Below are positions 20,570 to 30,279 of a stretch of DNA of 30,279 bases, one piece after another. Source of the DNA: Pelargonium cotyledonis (lineage: Eukaryota; Streptophyta; Magnoliopsida; Geraniales; Geraniaceae); contig JAYMTA010000373.1 of the NCBI GenBank assembly GCA_036897625.1, positions 1 to 30,279 of the forward strand. Reading direction: 5' to 3'. Numbering within the stretch: position 1 is the stretch's first letter; each line of letters begins with the position of its first letter. The notes under the pieces are model-generated. The model was not told the origin of the DNA, did no database searches, and saw nothing but the letters and a program-made list of their open reading frames with translations. A program made the position numbers and the translations under genes.

Positions 20570-22401
20570 ATGTTGATAATTGGAGTGGCATTGATTTTGG
20601 GTATCTTGGGACTGTTGATATTGATTCCCAGAAATTACAAATCAGGTGACCTTTTATTCTGGATTCGTAAAATCGTATAGTTGTGAATAAATGAGCTCCT
20701 GATTAGTGAAATGGTTTCAAATGCAGCTCCTAAACAGAAGGTTCAGTCAAATTCCAAGGTAGTGTTTGTTTAGTATCCGTGTCTTTTAGGTTTCTGGATT
20801 GTGGGTTTGTTTAGTTTTTGCAGATGAAGCTCGGGCAGTTTCTTCTTTATTTGTCAAGTGGATCTTTTTGCACATCTTTGGTTTTTCTAGTAATAGTTCT
20901 TATTCAGCTGGAACTTGTTGTAAGGTTTTTACTTGCATGATGTGATTGAATCTATTAGACGACTGAGAGCACTTGCTGAAGAGATTGTTACTGTTTATTG
21001 ATTGATTAGTATCACAAGCTCGTGTGAGTTGTAGACTGGAACTGTTATAAGATTGCCTATACTGCAGTCAAAGTGAGTTTGGTGACACATTAATTATAAG
21101 ATCAATGGCCAAATAGTGTAGATTCTTGTTTTTAGCTATTTACAATGAGAACTATGCCCTGTTAGCTCTTAAATTGTCCTCATATAATCGCTTTGCAGCA
21201 TCATTAACTACTATTAATTTTCCTTAATTGGTAGAATAAAGTGCTAAGGTAGCGTTTGGATTTAATTATTAGGAATAAGAATTGGAATCAAGAATGGAAA
21301 TGGAAATGAGAATGGGATTCTCATTCCAAAGCCATTCTCATGACAAAAAAGTCTTCATACAAACATGATGAATTGGAATGTCATTCTCATTCAGATTATT
21401 GATTCCCATACCTGAACAAAAGTTCTAATCCCAATGTACCTAAGTTTTAGTTAGGATAATGACATAAATGCGAGTTTCCAACACTCTTCCTTCTTCTGAT
21501 TTAAAATATATTTCCTCACTCAATGATGCTGTAAGCATCTTTATCCTGTATGCATGGCTAAGACTTGTATGCATTTTTTATGTTGCTTTTTGGCTCTCAG
21601 GCGACAAAAGTTTATAGTAAATCTGAAGTTTCTTTGCATAACAAGAGAACTGATTGTTGGATAATTATAAAGCAAAAGGTGTGTCTTATTCTGCAGTTGA
21701 TGCTCCATTGAATCTTGAAACTTAAGAAATTCATGTGACCAAGATTTAGTTGTTGATTACTTACATGTTTTCCTTTTTGTAATTTGTAATTGACTGTAGG
21801 TGTACGACATTACCTCATATGTAGAGGAGCACCCAGGTGGTGATGCCATACTAGCACATGCTGGAGATGATTCAACTGAAGGATTTTTTGGGTATGCACT
21901 TGGCTAATTAGCATGTTTGATTTTCTTCTCTTCTATCTCTGAAAGTTTAAAAGGAATATGTTCCTTCAACCGGTACAAGAATGGTGAAGCACTTGAAAAG
22001 AACCCCCAAAACTGAGTTATTAGCTGTACAACTAATTTTCGACTATGTATTATTCTCTATGTCCCAGAATGACTGCCCGGTGTTCTTTTTTTGGTTAGAT
22101 AGTTATGGATGAATCACCTAAAATATCACTTGGGGTATAAAGGGAAATTTACAACCCTAACTCATCTTGGGACGTCGGAAATAGTTGTTAATTCCAAGAT
22201 AGAAAGTTATGAATTTTGTTTGGCTACGCAGTATCATTCAATGCATTAGTTCCTTTTTACCCTGCTAGTACATAATACATTTCTGATTCAACTGATATTT
22301 CTAATGTGTATCTTGCAAACTGTTATTTTTGCAGGCCGCAACATGCCACCCGGGTCTTTGACATGATTGAAGATTTCTACATTGGGGAGTTGGAGCATTA
22401 A
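20570..22401 (+). CDS. Membrane-anchored cytochrome b5-like protein
   Basis: Exons are 20570-20645, 20727-20758, 21601-21678, 21800-21891 and 22335-22401, giving 114 residues. An N-terminal hydrophobic anchor (LIIGVALILGILGLLILIP) comes first, then a short linker and a b5 haem domain. Landmarks are HNKRTDCWIII, VYDITSYVEEHPGGDAIL, GDDSTEGFFGPQHATR and the end DFYIGELEH. His73 (HPGG) and His96 (PQHATR) fit the two axial haem ligands. Canonical plant b5 proteins carry a C-terminal anchor; this one has it at the N terminus, as in the Arabidopsis CB5LP type. The b5 family passes electrons to membrane desaturases and hydroxylases; the partner of this type is not known to me. The ATG is the first after the probable 5' UTR intron. 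Confidence 0.9.
21249..21445. repeat. MITE-like purine-rich palindromic block in intron
   Basis: Within the 842-bp second intron, GTAGCGTTTGGATTTAATTA opens a block. It is full of GGAATGAGAATGG-type words and their complements (GAGAATGGGATTCTCATTCC is a local palindrome; ATTCTCAT recurs). Such text is common in plant MITEs. I could not find clean terminal repeats or a target duplication. Confidence 0.35.
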
Positions 22402-23129
22402 TCCACTGATTATAAGATCACCTAGAGAAATGTACTTGGTCTTTAATGTGTTCGATCGGCATTTTCAGAGCTCAAGTGTATCATTTTTTTAACCAATGAG
22501 AATCATTTCTATGCAGCCATAAAGACTTGTGAATACCAACAATGTCTCTGAAGTCTGAACTCTATTTGTTACCGGAACAATTTGCTAGAATGGGAGTGAG
22601 TATAATACTACCTGAGTTATCTTTCCAATCTCAAAACAAAACCTCAGTTTATTTTGTGCCAAAACTAGTAGTAGAGTGTTCTTAACTTGAGAAACTTCAG
22701 TAGTTATAACTGATTTTAGTGCTACGTCTCAAAATAATCGTTTATTTTCTTTAGAAATATGTTTCAAAATAATCGTCTATATTTTATTCTTAATTTATAA
22801 AAATTAATATGCATGAATGTCAGAGTTATAATAGGAGTAACAAAACATGAAAAATTGAACAATTATTTTGAGGTGAACGAAATAACAGTATTTCAATAAT
22901 ACACACCAGTTGAATTCAAAGGTAGAAAACAGGGAAATCAAACCCAATAATGTTATAAATTTGAAAATATCACAACTCTATACAATGAATACAATTCCAC
23001 AACTCTACTTTCTAAGATTTGAATTATAAAGTTACAGCTACAAAATCAGCCCTGAGATGCAAATTAAAGCTAAAGAATCAAACAATTCAAATATTGAACA
23101 AAAAATCAATCTAAGAGGACCAAATGTTT
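22402..23129. other. Convergent 3' region between b5-like gene and GCS
   Basis: Holds the two 3' UTRs and a Stowaway-like element at about 22721-22880. No gene seen. Confidence 0.5.
22721..22880. mobile_element. Stowaway-like MITE
   Basis: Left end CTACGTCTCAAAATAATCGT (22722 on). The right end read on the other strand is CGTTCACCTCAAAATAATTG, then TTCAATTTT. These are imperfect inverted repeats of about 25 bp around an AT-rich core of about 110 bp with no coding. A second copy of the left-end text (TTTCAAAATAATCGTCTATA) sits just inside it, near 22762. It has the CGTCTCAAAATAA-type ends common in plant mariner-like MITEs. Confidence 0.6.
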
Positions 23130-26100
23130 CTAGTTATCATGTTTCTTAGGTTGACACCACTGAACCAAACTTCTGGCCAGTGAACTGATAAATGAAACTT
23201 TGGTTGTCCCTCCTTTCTTCCCATATAAATGTTTTCCTCCCAAATCTGTATATTTTGGACCACTCTCTTTGCTTCTTTCAATCTGCACATTAGGTAATGA
23301 AACACAATGGATCCATCAGTTTCTCAAAACCCAAGTATATTATCCGACGAAAATGAAATAATTTCATACCTTGCTTATCTTCCCATTCCTCAAATGATAC
23401 CGAATACCAGACCAATTGATACACTGAGTAAAATGTGAACGAATCGCAGAGACTGGATATAAAAAGTTATCCACCAGCATTGCAATAAATACCTGTTCAA
23501 ATGAAAATGATCTCCTTCATTTTAGTAACTAGTCAGCCATAACTTGATGTCAATACCCTCTACATTCCTAGGTTAAAGAACAAATTCATGCTTATATGAA
23601 GGCAAAGGATGAACTAGAGTGATGCAAGACAAGATAATTATTTGGAAATGCAATAGAAAGAAAATCCAAACCGTAATGGAAGCCTTTTCTAGAAGGATTA
23701 CAAAATCTATAAATCAGTTGAAGAGAGCTCTACTTACAAGGCCCCAGTTATAGGTAGCAAGGGAGAGTTGTGGCGCCTCAGGTGATAATATGTTGCATAG
23801 TTGAACTTCTACCCTTGTCAAGTTCCACATAGAAAGGAGTTCTAAGATGGTGCATGTAGCTAGACCACCTACCAGCAAAAGCCCTAGGCAAGAGCAGTTA
23901 ATGAAACTATAAGAACACAATATTATAACTGAAAACTGCAATCTGCAAAGATGGAGCAAAACACGATGCATTTACTAAATAACAACAAAATAAAGGCAAC
24001 CATGTTAATCATACATAAGTTACACTGCATATGGGGATTGGGGTGATGGTTAATAGTTAACATAGTTTAGGGTTTAAAAATACACTATGTACTAGATTCC
24101 AGAAATGCCACTAGAAAGTATATTAGGATGTCTTTCCTAAATGTTACAATAATCTAACACATATTGCTCGATGCATACAGTTCACATTTAAGAACCCTGA
24201 TATCAAACAACCACAATATTAAAATATAAGAAAGAATTAAGAAATACAGAATTATCCTACATCAAGGTCTCCTGCACAATTTCCAGAATCATTAGAATAT
24301 CACTACCGCACCTACAAAGGAGTAGTGCGCTCACCACCAGTACTACATGTATCCTCAAATGAGTAACCATTGATATAGGTTCTCAAAGCTGCTGCAATAT
24401 GAATTATAGCCATACAATATGGTGCCACGAATCCCCATGACAAATAGCAGTGGACGGAAAATAATGCACGGTTCATTATCCAATTAACCTTTGTAGTGTA
24501 TGATTCCAGAACAAATGTTTGCTTCCTCAGGTAATTCCAGTACCTATCCAAGATGTCAAAAGGTCAACATGAGGTAAAGTCTTCAAAAGATTTGGGTTTA
24601 AATGAGTGAGAATGACAAACCTTGGAAAACTAAGATCACTTGCCAGGGGGTGAGGGAAAACAGCAACTGGAGGTGAAGTAATGAGCCTCTTATGAGCCCC
24701 TGCAAAGAAATATTTACAGTTTAAATTAAAATAGCCACTTGGCACCTTTCTAAAAGAGAAATGGAAATGCAAAGTCTGAAACTGAAAGCAATAGAACTAT
24801 ATTGCTCTAACTGTGACAGTGTACAAAATTAATAGAGGTGAAAGAAGAATTTGTACTAAACAAAAAATGAGAATGGACACAGTATCATTAGCTTAATGTT
24901 CCCACAAAAATCAAATGTACCACTACTAGAGATATAGGATACTTTAGACAGTACAAGTTTATACAAATGAAAATGAATACTAACAAACAAGTATTCACCA
25001 TCAGGAAGATACCATTCTATGCTATTCAGCTAGAATACTAACAAACAAGGTACCATTCTATGCTATTCAGCTAGAATGGAGAACTAATGATTGATATATT
25101 ACCAGCTATTGCTGCAAGAGTCATATCATCTGAGTATCCACCATCACGAAGCCCCGAGACTACACCATAACAGTCTTGCCTAAAATCATCAGCATGCATC
25201 TAAAAAGAATCTAAAGCAGTAAGAAGAACATTTCAATTGTAACGAGCATGCAGAACTTAAAAGACAGTAGCAACCACTAACCATCATGCATCCTCCCCAA
25301 AGGAAGAATGTTTTTCCACCGGTAGCAAAGCCCATTGAACAAGGCTGCAGGTAAATAGAATTCAATAATTAATAACTCTAAGGATGACATAAGGAAGAAA
25401 ATAAAGAACAAATGACTCATGAGGAAACCTAGCAATTAGATGCCATGAATAAATCAACCTGTTAATGCACACTTTTTATTAGTTCCTCTTTCCCAAAAGA
25501 AACTTCTATTATTATAAAATTAGGAGATATCCATGTATAAAATTTGTCAATGAAATATACAAAATTACTTAAAAGCCACTTTGGTCATCCATTAAGAGAA
25601 AATCGACAGATTAAATCAAAAGTGAAGACTCCACAATTCCCTAAGAGCATATTTGATCCCATCAAGAAAATATGGAATAGATAACTGCGGGCTAGAGTGA
25701 TAAATCAGTCATATTTGCTTATTTCTACATACTTTTGAGCAAACAACAATTGTTTATTGTTTTAGCTAAGCTGTACCAGCTGACGAGGAAAAGATGAAAT
25801 ATAAAGTTGTAAAACATAGAGAAATATGATTACCCATACATATTTATAGCCTGAAGAGAGAATAAGTATGGGTCATACTCATACCATGTGATATTCATAA
25901 ATGCAGTAACTCCCTAAACTTCCAGAAGGTAAATCCAGAGGGTATCCAGTCTGAATGAATATCTGCATGGATTTAAGATCATGAACAAAATCCAAACTTC
26001 TCAACCATTTTAGGTGCATAAGACAGCAAAAAATCACAAATTAAATCCAAGTATGAAGGGCACACACATTCTAGTGTGCCTAGTCAAACCTCTGGGTTTT

Positions 26101-28073
26101 TTTCCATCTCAGTTGTGAGAGCTCCAATTGATCCTGGATGCAGCCTAACATCATCATCCAAAAACAATACATATTTACTATCCTTATGCATTTTCTCCAC
26201 CCCAGCCTGCAGAATATGTTATGATGTAATTAATTAACTATCATACCTCTAACATAAACACCTAAGAAAATCATAAATGGAGTCGGAGAATGGTTATACA
26301 AAATTAATGGATTGAAATTTCAGAATAAATTGTACATGCTGATGTCCCCAACCTCCCACAAACATTCTCATTGAATTTTGTTTACTGATTGGTCAATCCC
26401 ACTTCTAATCTAATCAAGAAAAAAACTCTACTTGATAACAAGGATTGCAAGTTCCAAAAGTCTCATTTCAGAGTAAAACCGGTCCATATTTTGTTCATAT
26501 ATTAACTGAAAAAAATGTATTTAGTAACTTGAAGCCTTTCCTTCATATATTTTCTTCAGATGTCCCAACATACCACATTTTTGCAGTATAGGGAGGAAAC
26601 ATAACCATTAAGAAAAGGTAACGGAAAGTTATTGGTATGTTATAGCCATGGGCCTTTGCTTTCTCATTGGCACGCACCTCTTAAGAAGTGAAGTTGTAAA
26701 CTTAAGACATACCAATTGGTTGTGAATTTTCTGACTACATGTTGTTGACAAACCAGCTACGATGACCTTAGCTTCAACATTATCCTGTATGCATCAAATA
26801 TGAAAACAAGTTAATCAAAGACAAGCTTTTTTAAATACTCTCCACCCAAAAAAAACAAGAGAAGCAATAATACTACAAGTACCTGAAAATCCAATATTAA
26901 TCGAGACACGGCATGGTAAGCTGGGTCTTTTGTGCTTTCCACCACAAAAAAAAATTCTAGAGGACCACCATAAAGTGATGTAATCTGCATAAGTGCATCC
27001 ATTAGGCATATAATAGCACTTGCGAGCCATACTATTACCCAAAATAAGGGAATGAGGCTTCAGTATAATATAAAATAATATTATTATGTAAATAATACAA
27101 CGGTTTTATCTATAGAGGAAAATTCATGAAACATGATGCAGAGGCCTATTATCCATACACTCCACCAGAGACAATAGATATGTACAGCACGGTCAACATT
27201 ATTTCTTAAGTTTAATAACTGTATATGGAGCATCTTTGGGATGGTTTTTTTAAGCCTAAATATGGGCTTTTCCTGGTCAAAAGTCCTCTTTACAGGAAAA
27301 AAAAAATTCAACAAAAATACTCAACTTCAAGTCCATCTACAAAATTCTCACCTGGCTTCTCCAGTTGTGTAGATTGTGCTCTCCAAACCCCTTCAAAGGC
27401 ATAACAACTGACACTCTTGGTAGGTTGATCTGATTTGAGTGTGCAAGTTCATTAAGATCGTGACAAAGAAAAGCGAAGCTATTGCCATGCCTTATATCAT
27501 TCTTTATTCGATTTCTCTCTCTGTTTCTGTGAGGAAAAAAGAAGATATTGGACAAAACTAAGAAAATAACAACGGACGGAATAATAAGGTCGCATGACCA
27601 TTGGCCAAGTTTTCTCTAAACTCAATTCGATAGACATGGGCATACCTGACATAGGCAGCACAAACCCACCCAAAAGCAAGAGCTAAGCAGATTATATATC
27701 CCTAACAAACAAAAAACAATAGTAAATCAAATAAGTTGGAGTCTATCTAAATAACAGATTCTGGCGAAGTAGGCATTGAAGTCTGAACTAGAGTATCGAG
27801 AAAGCAATAAGTAAATCGATATGCGAAATCTGAATCTCAGATCGTTCAAGTGATATGGACATTCAATCAGACTCGCCCAAACAGCACACATATGAAACAA
27901 CTTTTTTTACTCTTTCTCGAGAACCAAACAACAAATAAAATGGAAAATATTCGTTCCGTGAGATCAAATGGAGTACAGAAACTGACCTGGATCTGAACGG
28001 AAACGGCGAGAGGAGTACAGAAGGTTCTGCTGAGAGAAAAGAGGAACGAATCGATAGGGTCGGATGCCGACAT
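23130..28073 (-). CDS. GCS: Ceramide glucosyltransferase (glucosylceramide synthase)
   Basis: Fourteen minus-strand exons, in coding order: 28073-27987, 27701-27646, 27526-27352, 26984-26883, 26784-26713, 26206-26090, 25962-25885, 25344-25282, 25199-25103, 24699-24621, 24543-24335, 23883-23738, 23492-23370, 23282-23130. Phases agree, giving 518 residues, near the plant family length. The enzyme moves glucose from UDP-glucose or sterol glucoside to ceramide at ER/Golgi membranes, making glucosylceramides. Landmarks are an N-terminal membrane segment in exon 2 (GYIICLALAFGWVCAAYV), VSVVMPLKGFGEHN, FFVVESTKDPAY, the DDD site FLDDDVRLHPGS (Asp181-183), DGGYSDDMTL (Asp274-275), and RYWNYLRKQTF (from residue 309) in the place of the QxxRW motif. 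Hydrophobic segments in exons 11-13 follow. The start is the only ATG before MSASDPIDSF in the frame. Confidence 0.92.
24975..25077. repeat. Tandem duplication in GCS intron 9
   Basis: GAATACTAACAAACAAG occurs at 24975 and 25033, and ACCATTCTATGCTATTCAGC with TAGAAT occurs at 25011 and 25052. The second copy lacks about 17 bp between these blocks. The sequence is nearly identical, so the duplication is recent. Confidence 0.85.
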
Positions 28074-29051
28074 TGCGTATCCTTCTATAGAAAATGGAGA
28101 GAAAGCCCTAGATTTCAGGCACCGTCACAGTCTCAGATCGTCATGAGAAGCCACAGCAACGGAGCTAGGTGGGAGAAAAAAGAGGAGGTGTTTGAGATGG
28201 CGCGTAATTTTATAGCATCCGAAAGAGAAGAAACATCATTGACCACACAACCTCTCTCTCTCTCCCTCTGTTGTGTGCTGATTAGTGGTCGCAGTAAATT
28301 TGAATCACAAGAAATTATAAATTATTTTGGATAAAAAAGAGTCCTTTTGATTGGCGGCTACTTGTAGGAGATGCTGCTTCATGATCCGAATCTTCTCCAT
28401 GTCCTGAGCCTCATCAATCTTGACAGAAAACGATGTTTTTGAGATCTGGAATATGCTGTGTATGTACTAGAAGAATCCAGAGATTAGTGTGTTAAATGAA
28501 AATTTACATTTTTAATGCAAACAATGGACCATTGGTGCATAATCCAGAGAAGAAAAGCGCTTCTCTGTGTGTCTGCACATGGTTTTGCCAGCTTTACTTC
28601 ATTGCCTCTGAAGATGAGAGATACTTGCTCATGATCAGGTGGGCCTCTCTGTGTACCTAATTTCATAATATTCTACACAAATCTTTGTTTTTACCTACTG
28701 GGATGGACCAGTTTTGTAATATCTCATCAAACCTACCAGTCTTCTTGTTCTTGCATCTGCTATCATTGATCGATCATTATGATCTCAGAGAAGAGAAGTG
28801 CATGGAGCAATGGGGCTTATGGGGTCGGGAACAAGAAGAATGAAGAAGAGGGACAATCTTCAATTGTGGAACATGTTCCTTATGTTGTCTGTTTCTCTGT
28901 CTTTTCTAGCTTAGCTGAATGACTAATGAATCCAGGTCAGGTCTATGGTAAAGTGCCAACAAAAACACATTACCAGCAAATGTTGCTAAGGTAGAAGAAG
29001 GGTAGGTCTCATAATACGGGTCTTTTGGCCTAAATGAACTTTCAAATTAGT

Positions 29052-29078
29052 CTTGGCACCAATCCAATTGGTGCCAAG
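29052..29078. repeat. Perfect 12-bp inverted repeat
   Basis: CTTGGCACCAAT, a 3-base loop (CCA), then ATTGGTGCCAAG. The arms match fully. Standing alone in an AT-rich spacer, it may be a footprint of an element or a regulatory palindrome. Confidence 0.8.
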
Positions 29079-29320
29079 GTCCCAGAAAAAAAAAAAGCTC
29101 TCCCCAAGATCTTGCCAATGGGCAATGCCATCCATTTTTAGCTGAAGATGTCAAGAACTGCATCATATTGTTCAATTACCTTAGCTCCATGAAATCTAGT
29201 GAACCAGCACTGGCTTTTTAATCTTATCCCATCATGGATCATCAATGACGTCCATTTCTTCAGCTTGTTCACTTTCTTTTCCAATACTCTCATCCCTTTC
29301 AATGCAATTCTTGTCCACAA

Positions 29321-29495
29321 TTAGCATCCTGCTCCTGTTTCCTATGTCCTCTACAATGAATATCATATTCCTAGTTCCTCTATCCTCCTCTCTGGATATA
29401 CAATTCCTACTACCTTCCCACTCTTCTCTGCTGTGAACATCCTATTCCTGTTTTCTCTGTTCTCTCATGTGAACCTACCATTTCTCTGTTCCACT
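29321..29495. repeat. Degenerate pyrimidine-rich repeat, period about 37 bp
   Basis: About 4.5 units start near 29321, 29357, 29395, 29434 and 29470. Each begins with a TGAACATCCTATTCCTGTTT-like core and runs into TCTCTGTTCTCTC-like text. Copies are well diverged. No matching repeat was noted elsewhere in the window. Confidence 0.65.
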
Positions 29496-29925
29496 CTTCT
29501 GTGGGTGAGGTTTGGACAATTGTAAATGCCCTGATAGCTAATTAGACCCAGTTAGTAAAGATTTGAGCTATGGGGAGAAAAATAGCCTGAAGCTTCTGGG
29601 TTTGGAAGAAGCCCAAGTAGCTAGACAAAAAGCTTGGGTCTTTTTCATATTGGAATACAATTAGAGATTTAAATGTACAATCTTTGTTGATTCTCAAACC
29701 ACATTTTTGTAGTTCAGATAGTGAAGTGAAGAACAATTACCAGTTTTGTGTTACAGGTCTCGCCCATGATGATCATCAAGAAAGCAGTGATCAAGAACAG
29801 ATAGCAACAAGAGTACTCTGATTTGCAATGAAACGACGTCGTGTTGATACACAGAGTTGAAGCCGTCTCTTGTCACCACTCCTCACCACACAACAACCAC
29901 ATAAGAGGGCGTAGATTCGAAACCC

Positions 29926-30279
29926 ATGGCACTACTGCCACTCCTCCACCGCCCCCTCTCTCAATCTCACCACAGTCGCAGCCTCTCCGTTTTCACTCTC
30001 CTCCGCCGCGCCATGGCCACGGTCGCCGCCGAGCCCATAAGCCCATCGAACACCCGTATCGGGTGGATCGGGACCGGCGTGATGGGTCGATCCATGTGCA
30101 GCCACCTGATGAAAGCCGGCTACACCCTCACCGTCTTCAACCGCACGCTCTCCAAGGCTCAGCCCCTTGTCGACCAAGGTGCCCACCTCGCGACCTCTCC
30201 TATCGCCGTCGCCCAGCAATCCGACGTCGTTTTCTCCATCGTCGGGTACCCCTCCGACGTCCGCTCCGTCCTCCTCGAC
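29926..30279 (+). CDS. 3-hydroxyisobutyrate dehydrogenase-like protein, 3'-partial
   Basis: An open frame from the ATG at 29926 to the window end, 118 codons, cut by the window. It starts with a Leu/Arg/Ser-rich, acid-poor leader (MALLPLLHRPLSQSHHSRSL ... LLRRAM) that looks like a mitochondrial or plastid transit peptide. The dinucleotide-binding start follows: RIGWIGTGVMGRSMCSHLMK with Gly49, Gly51 and Gly54 as the GxGxxG. Then come AGYTLTVFNRTLSKAQPLVD and SDVVFSIVGYPSDVRSVLLD. This matches the beta-hydroxyacid dehydrogenase family (3-hydroxyisobutyrate dehydrogenase-like 1 type, valine breakdown or related acids). A second in-frame Met at codon 30, just after the leader, could give a cytosolic form. 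The coding sequence is markedly GC-richer than the rest of the window. Confidence 0.85.
   Translation, partial: MALLPLLHRPLSQSHHSRSLSVFTLLRRAMATVAAEPISPSNTRIGWIGTGVMGRSMCSHLMKAGYTLTVFNRTLSKAQPLVDQGAHLATSPIAVAQQSDVVFSIVGYPSDVRSVLLD

Larger units (their letters stand above)
28074..29925. other. Divergent intergenic region, GCS to HIBADH-like
   Basis: The left end is the GCS 5' UTR and promoter, with a CT run near 28252-28268 that is typical of plant core promoters. A 12-bp hairpin (29052-29078) and a pyrimidine-rich degenerate 37-bp repeat (29321-29495) lie further right. No coding region is supported in between. Confidence 0.5.

Noticed and set aside
29932-30219. Minus-strand open frame of 95 codons opposite the HIBADH-like start
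   Set aside because: Gly/Glu-rich text is the antisense of a GC-rich coding region with a clear GxGxxG dehydrogenase start.
1-30279. Intact LTR retrotransposon, CRISPR array, viral insertion or tRNA gene
   Set aside because: No reverse transcriptase or integrase motifs, paired LTRs, regular spacer array, viral genes or cloverleaf with box A/B were found by reading; only short MITE-like elements are supported.

Overview
This is eukaryotic, nuclear plant DNA, most likely a eudicot. The evidence is AT-rich introns and intergenic DNA, GT-AG introns, TATA boxes 80-110 bp upstream of start codons, AATAAA signals, and genes of plant-type families (group A PP2C, AHP-type HPt proteins, senescence/dehydration-associated protein, plant glucosylceramide synthase). 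The species cannot be fixed from the sequence alone. No tRNA, rRNA, CRISPR array or bacterial-type operon was seen. All gene models were assembled by hand: splice sites were chosen so that phase and family motifs stay intact.

Layout. (1) 844-2250, plus strand: three 3' exons of a group A-like protein phosphatase 2C. The N-terminal catalytic exon is not in view; it lies either before the window start or is lost. Its last intron holds a degenerate tandem repeat. (2) 3524-12806, plus strand: five tandem genes for histidine-containing phosphotransfer (HPt/AHP-like) proteins, called HPt-A to HPt-E here. All five share six exons and the same intron phases (0,2,2,2,0). Only HPt-A keeps the whole H-x-x-K-G-S-S-S-S motif. 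B has Leu and E has Phe in place of the phospho-accepting His. C and D keep His but lose the Lys (C also loses the Gly). (3) 13137-15994, minus strand: a complete seven-exon Rit1-type initiator tRNA 2'-O-ribosyl phosphate transferase. (4) 16390-16842, plus strand: a single-exon gene for a 150-residue protein I do not recognise, divergent from Rit1, with a 79-bp tandem duplication in the shared upstream region. (5) 16994-19085, minus strand: a five-exon ERD7-like senescence-domain protein starting with Met-Gly-Cys. (6) 20570-22401, plus strand: a five-exon small membrane-anchored cytochrome b5-like protein. (7) 23130-28073, minus strand: a fourteen-exon ceramide glucosyltransferase. (8) 29926 to the window end, plus strand: the start of a 3-hydroxyisobutyrate dehydrogenase-like gene, cut by the window.

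The single-copy genes look like ordinary housekeeping or stress genes with no shared pathway. The unusual part is the HPt cluster. One canonical phosphorelay protein sits beside two predicted phosphorylation-dead relatives and two with altered active sites, all with fully open reading frames across six exons. By analogy with Arabidopsis AHP6, a His-less HPt that dampens cytokinin signalling, the cluster could be a local set of relay and anti-relay proteins. That functional idea is inference.
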